A DNA stretch of 16,095 nucleotides from DAOTZU01 sp034433995. GTDB lineage: Bacteria > Chloroflexota > Anaerolineae > UBA1429. The DNA lies in contig DAOTZU010000225.1 in NCBI GenBank assembly GCA_034433995.1, positions 1 through 16,095 of the forward strand, in the 5' to 3' direction. Positions within the stretch are counted from its first letter, which is position 1. Each line of letters starts with the position of its first letter. The notes below the pieces were generated by a model. The model was not told the origin of the DNA, did not search any database, and worked only from the letters and a program-made list of their open reading frames with translations. This document shows, one piece after another, positions 12,926 through 16,095 of this stretch. The translations under genes and the position numbers were made by a program.

Positions 12926-15772
12926 CTATGCATCGGATCCTTCCAATACCTTTTGTATTTTGGCCAGTAACATCATGGCGGTAAAGGGTTTGGGCAAAAA
13001 GTTGATCCCCCTCTCCAACACGCCGTGGTGCACGATGCCGTTCTCGGTATAGCCCGAGACATACAACACCTTGAGCTGGGGCCGCGACGCCTGCAACCGC
13101 TCGGCCAGCTCGGGGCCGCTCATCTGGGGCATGACCACATCGGTCAAAAGCAGGCGGATCTCGCCGGGATATTCCTCTGCCAGGCGCAGCGCCTCCTGGC
13201 CGGTGGAGGCTTGTAGGACGGTGTAGCCCCGGCCCTCCAAGACCCGGGCGACCATCTGGCACAGGAGCGGCTCATCCTCCACCAACAGTACCGTCCCTTG
13301 ACCTGGGGAGACGGCGGAGATTTCCTCCTCTTGGGCCGGCGCCTCCCCCGGCTCGGTGGCCCGGGGCAGGTAGATCTTGAAGGTGGTGCCCTGCCCCAAC
13401 TCGCTATAGACCCAGATGTTCCCGCCGTGCTGCTTGACGATGCCGTACACGGTGGCCAGCCCCAGGCCGGTGCCCTTGCCCGGCTCTTTGGTGGTAAAGA
13501 ACGGCTCGAACAGATGGGCCTTGACCTCGTCGCTCATCCCCGTGCCCGTATCGCTCACCGAGAGGAGCACATAATCGCCGGGGACGGTCTCTGCGTGGTT
13601 CCGGGCATAGGCCTCATCCAGGGTCACGTTGGCGATCTCGATGGTCAGCTTGCCCCCCTGGGGCATGGCGTCTCGGGCGTTGACAGCCAGGTTCATCAAC
13701 ACCTGCTGGATCTGCGACGCATCCACCTTGGCCCAAGCCGGCTCCGGCGCGGGGATGGTCACCAGCTCAATATCCTCGCCGATGAGGCGGCGCAGCATCT
13801 TGTGCACATCCGCCACCACGTCGTTCAGGTCGAGGACCTTTGGGGAAATGATCTGGCGGCGGGAGAAGGCCAACAACTGCCCGGTGAGCTTGGCGGCGCG
13901 GTCGGCGGCCTTGAGCACCTCGGCCAGGTCTTTTTGGGCGGGGTGGAGGGCGGCGATATTCATCCGGGCCAGCTCGGTGTAGCCGCGGATGGCGGTGAGG
14001 AGGTTATTGAAATCGTGGGCCACCCCGCCGGCCAGCCGGCCGATCCCCTCCATGCGCTGGGCGTGCAGCAATTGTTCCTGAAGGCGACGTTCTTCGGTCA
14101 CATCATCAAAGAGGGCCACCACCTGGCCCGAAGGCAGCTTGTACACCCGGTTTTCGCGCCATCCTTCGTGCCGCCCATTGCGGTAGAGGCGCGCCGGCAG
14201 GAGCTCCGGTTGGCCCGTGCGCCACACCCGCCGGAGAACATCCAGCAGGCCAAATGCTTCCACGCCGGGGAACACTTCCGTGAGCTTTTTGCCCAGAATC
14301 TCTGCTTTGCGCACCCCCTCCATGCTCTCGGCGGCGGGGTTGAAATCCACAATGCGGAAATCTTGGCCGTCGTCCAGGGCCTCGTACACGGCCACGCCGC
14401 TGGACATGGTGTGGAACAGCTCGCGGAAGCGGGCCTCGCTCTCCCGGAGAGCCTCCTCGGCCCGTTTGCGCTGGGTGACGTCAGTGATATAGCCCTCCAG
14501 AAAGAGCAACTGGCCCTCCGGGCTAAAGATGCCCCGCCCGCGCTCCCACACCCAGCGGGTTTCGCCCCCGGCGGTGAGGATGGGGTATTCGTCTTCAAAG
14601 ACGCCCTTGGCCGCCAGGACTTGCTGCCATTTTTGCCAGAGATGCTCGCGATAATCCGGGTGGATGATCTGGTTATACGAAAGTTTGCGGTTGTGCACCA
14701 GATCCTCCGGGGCGTAGCCGGTGACCTCGCGACACCCTTCGCTGAGGAAGAGCATGGTCCAATCACGGTCGTTGGCGCAGCGATAGACAAAGCCGGGAAG
14801 GTTGGCAAGGATGCTGGATAACTCGCGTTCCCGTTCTTGTAGGGCCTGCAGCGCCTGTTTCTGCGCGGTGATCTCCCGGCCGATGCCGACGAGGCCGATC
14901 ACCTCGCCGCGCTCGTTGCGCAAAGGGATCTTGGAGGTGAGGAACCAGTGCCGGCGACCTTCGGGATCCACCAAGGGTTCCTCGCGGTGGAGCAGCGGCT
15001 GGCCGGTGCGCAAGAGCTCTTGTTCATCCGCGGCATACTGGCGGGCGAGCTCCGGAGGAAAGAGGTCGTGGTCGGTCAGCCCCACCAGCGCCGCCGGGTC
15101 GCCCACTCCCGTGTTGCGCGCCGTCACCTGGTTGGCGAGGACAAAGCGGCTGGCCCGATCTTTGACATAGATTTGGTCGGGGAGGGTATCAAAGAGGGTG
15201 TGGAGCAGGAGGCGCTCTTGGCCCAACAGGGTTTTGCTGTAGCTCAGCTCAGAGACCAGCTGGGCGAACTTGGCATAGAAGGACATGATGGCCTGCACCC
15301 GTTCCCGGCGCACCCGGGGCACCCGCTCCAGGGCGGCGAGGTAGGCCGCCTCGTCAAAGCCACAGCGCCGGGCCTGGGCGCGGAAACGCTCCACGTCCAG
15401 GGGTTCCTCCGCCAACCAAAACTGCCCGATGAAGAGGTTGCCCACCTGGTGCCCGCCCACCATGAGGGGGGTGGCCATATCCCACAGGCCGTTGAGGCAG
15501 CGATAGAGTTTGAAGGTGCCCGGGGCCACGCCGGAGGAGAGCTGGATATCGCTTTCCAGGCAGTTGCGGTACGTTTCGGGATGGGCGCGATGGAACCGGG
15601 TGCAGATATCCTGCCAACCGCTGGCCACCAGCACCTCGCCCCGCAGGTCGATGATGGCCGAGGCGATGCCGGAGAGGGCATGAAAATCATCCATCAGGGC
15701 CTGCAAGGTGGGGATATCCAGCACAGCGGCCAGCTCCGGTGGCTTGGTGTAATCGAGGAGCAAGTGTTCCAT
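12926..15772 (-). CDS. Hybrid histidine kinase: PocR - PAS x3 - HisKA - HATPase - receiver
   Basis: This 948-residue soluble sensor kinase has no evident membrane segment. A PocR-type sensory domain spans about 18-178 (cysteines 57, 71 and 92; CLNGLWDMATPL at 92-103). Three PAS domains follow at about 187-305, 315-437 and 445-560, the second with a PAC-like end (GYITDVTQRKRAEEAL). The HisKA domain carries phospho-His586 (GGVAHDFNNLLTAI). The ATPase shows N694/N698 (NLAVNARDA), DTGTG (741-745) and GKGTGLGL. The receiver (about 826-946) has Asp833, phosphoacceptor Asp878 (LLTDVVMP), Ser906 and Lys928, so it looks functional. The start at 15772 follows ggaggg; the frame is open for 49 more codons upstream, but only through the promoter and a repeat-rich region. 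It probably acts with the regulator encoded next. PocR domains in the family bind small organic ligands; the ligand here is unknown. Confidence 0.93.
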   Translation of the reverse strand: MEHLLLDYTKPPELAAVLDIPTLQALMDDFHALSGIASAIIDLRGEVLVASGWQDICTRFHRAHPETYRNCLESDIQLSSGVAPGTFKLYRCLNGLWDMATPLMVGGHQVGNLFIGQFWLAEEPLDVERFRAQARRCGFDEAAYLAALERVPRVRRERVQAIMSFYAKFAQLVSELSYSKTLLGQERLLLHTLFDTLPDQIYVKDRASRFVLANQVTARNTGVGDPAALVGLTDHDLFPPELARQYAADEQELLRTGQPLLHREEPLVDPEGRRHWFLTSKIPLRNERGEVIGLVGIGREITAQKQALQALQERERELSSILANLPGFVYRCANDRDWTMLFLSEGCREVTGYAPEDLVHNRKLSYNQIIHPDYREHLWQKWQQVLAAKGVFEDEYPILTAGGETRWVWERGRGIFSPEGQLLFLEGYITDVTQRKRAEEALRESEARFRELFHTMSSGVAVYEALDDGQDFRIVDFNPAAESMEGVRKAEILGKKLTEVFPGVEAFGLLDVLRRVWRTGQPELLPARLYRNGRHEGWRENRVYKLPSGQVVALFDDVTEERRLQEQLLHAQRMEGIGRLAGGVAHDFNNLLTAIRGYTELARMNIAALHPAQKDLAEVLKAADRAAKLTGQLLAFSRRQIISPKVLDLNDVVADVHKMLRRLIGEDIELVTIPAPEPAWAKVDASQIQQVLMNLAVNARDAMPQGGKLTIEIANVTLDEAYARNHAETVPGDYVLLSVSDTGTGMSDEVKAHLFEPFFTTKEPGKGTGLGLATVYGIVKQHGGNIWVYSELGQGTTFKIYLPRATEPGEAPAQEEEISAVSPGQGTVLLVEDEPLLCQMVARVLEGRGYTVLQASTGQEALRLAEEYPGEIRLLLTDVVMPQMSGPELAERLQASRPQLKVLYVSGYTENGIVHHGVLERGINFLPKPFTAMMLLAKIQKVLEGSDA

Positions 15773-15815
15773 CGCCCTGTCCCTCCCACAAGTGATGCTC
15801 CCATGCCGTGCAAAC

Positions 15816-15845
15816 ATTATAGGAGGAATGGGCGCGGTTTGACAA
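15816..15845 (-). promoter_or_regulatory. Promoter of the hybrid kinase gene
   Basis: On the minus strand TTGTCA (15845-15840) and a perfect TATAAT (15821-15816) are 18 bp apart, with the ATG about 44 nt downstream of the -10. Confidence 0.72.
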
Positions 15846-15901
15846 ATGGCAAGGTTGGGCGGCGGGGGTGGGTGGCCGGTGGGTGGGGGCGGGCGGGTGC
15901 G

Positions 15902-16095
15902 GCGGTGGATAGAATCCACCGCCTGGTGATGGGAAGCCCGCGCGGCGGGCTTGATAGGGGCAGCCGTCGGTTTCCAACCGACGGCGCTGAGGTGGCCGAT
16001 GGGCGTGGATGGGGCGGGTGGCGGTGGATAGAATCCACCGCCTGGTGATGGTAAGCCCGCGCGGCGGGCTTGATAGGGGCAGCCGTCGGTTTCCA
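15902..16095. repeat. Direct repeat of a 75-bp three-hairpin module, 119-bp period, running off the window
   Basis: 15902-15976 and 16021-16095 are identical except for one base (gggaag against ggtaag). Each has three hairpins: ggcggtgga/tccaccgcc (9 bp, 5-nt loop), aagcccgc/gcgggctt (8 bp, 3-nt loop), and gccgtcggtt/aaccgacggc (10 bp, 3-nt loop; the second copy is cut by the window end). The spacer 15977-16020 and the preceding 15855-15901 are GC-rich, G-run-containing and gene-free. The whole interval 15773-16095 holds only the kinase promoter and this array. Function unknown. Confidence 0.88.

Noticed and set aside
13298..14821. 507-codon open frame on the plus strand opposite the histidine kinase
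   Set aside because: Antisense shadow of a gene with complete kinase motifs; no recognisable domain.

Overview
The window is about 16 kb of GC-rich bacterial DNA. Its gene content suggests an anaerobic or microaerophilic member of the Chloroflexota (Anaerolineae-like): a LysW-like zinc-ribbon protein beside a lysine 2,3-aminomutase, a PocR/PAS hybrid kinase, a sensory-type [FeFe] hydrogenase with a SpoIIE phosphatase, a flavodiiron protein, and intergenic arrays of short hairpins. The phylum call is inferred from gene content and style; no marker gene for taxonomy is present. Neither tRNA gene encodes its 3' CCA.

Layout. Positions 1-426 hold a hairpin repeat array and the promoter of a tRNA-Leu(CAA) (427-509). 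A structured region ending in an intrinsic terminator (517-623) follows, then a class II fructose-bisphosphate aldolase (701-1621, +), which ends at a strong bidirectional terminator. On the minus strand an operon reads 6405 to 1695: sensory [FeFe] hydrogenase with a PAS domain, SpoIIE-type phosphatase (4-nt overlap), a small multi-pass membrane protein, and a flavodiiron protein. It has its own well-formed sigma70-type promoter at 6439-6467. Upstream on the same strand lies a MalY/PatB-type PLP enzyme with an extended -10 promoter and a perfect 22-bp palindrome. Then come tRNA-Asn(GTT) (7803-7874, +) with promoter and terminator, and a class V PLP enzyme (+).

From 9271 to 15772 all genes are on the minus strand. 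In transcription order they are a PocR-PAS-PAS-PAS hybrid histidine kinase, an OmpR-type regulator with a degenerate receiver, a LysW-like acidic zinc-ribbon protein, lysine 2,3-aminomutase, and an ATP-grasp ligase overlapping the aminomutase by 4 nt. The right end (15902-16095) is a second array of three-hairpin repeat units that runs off the window.

Two gene sets look like working systems. The first is an H2/redox-sensing module (hydrogenase sensor, phosphatase, membrane protein) joined to a flavodiiron O2/NO reductase. The second is a candidate beta-lysine module: the aminomutase would make beta-lysine, an ATP-grasp enzyme of unknown substrate would use it in an amide bond, and a LysW-like protein with a very acidic tail is encoded just upstream. 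The second is the best candidate for something undescribed, but its chemistry is inference.
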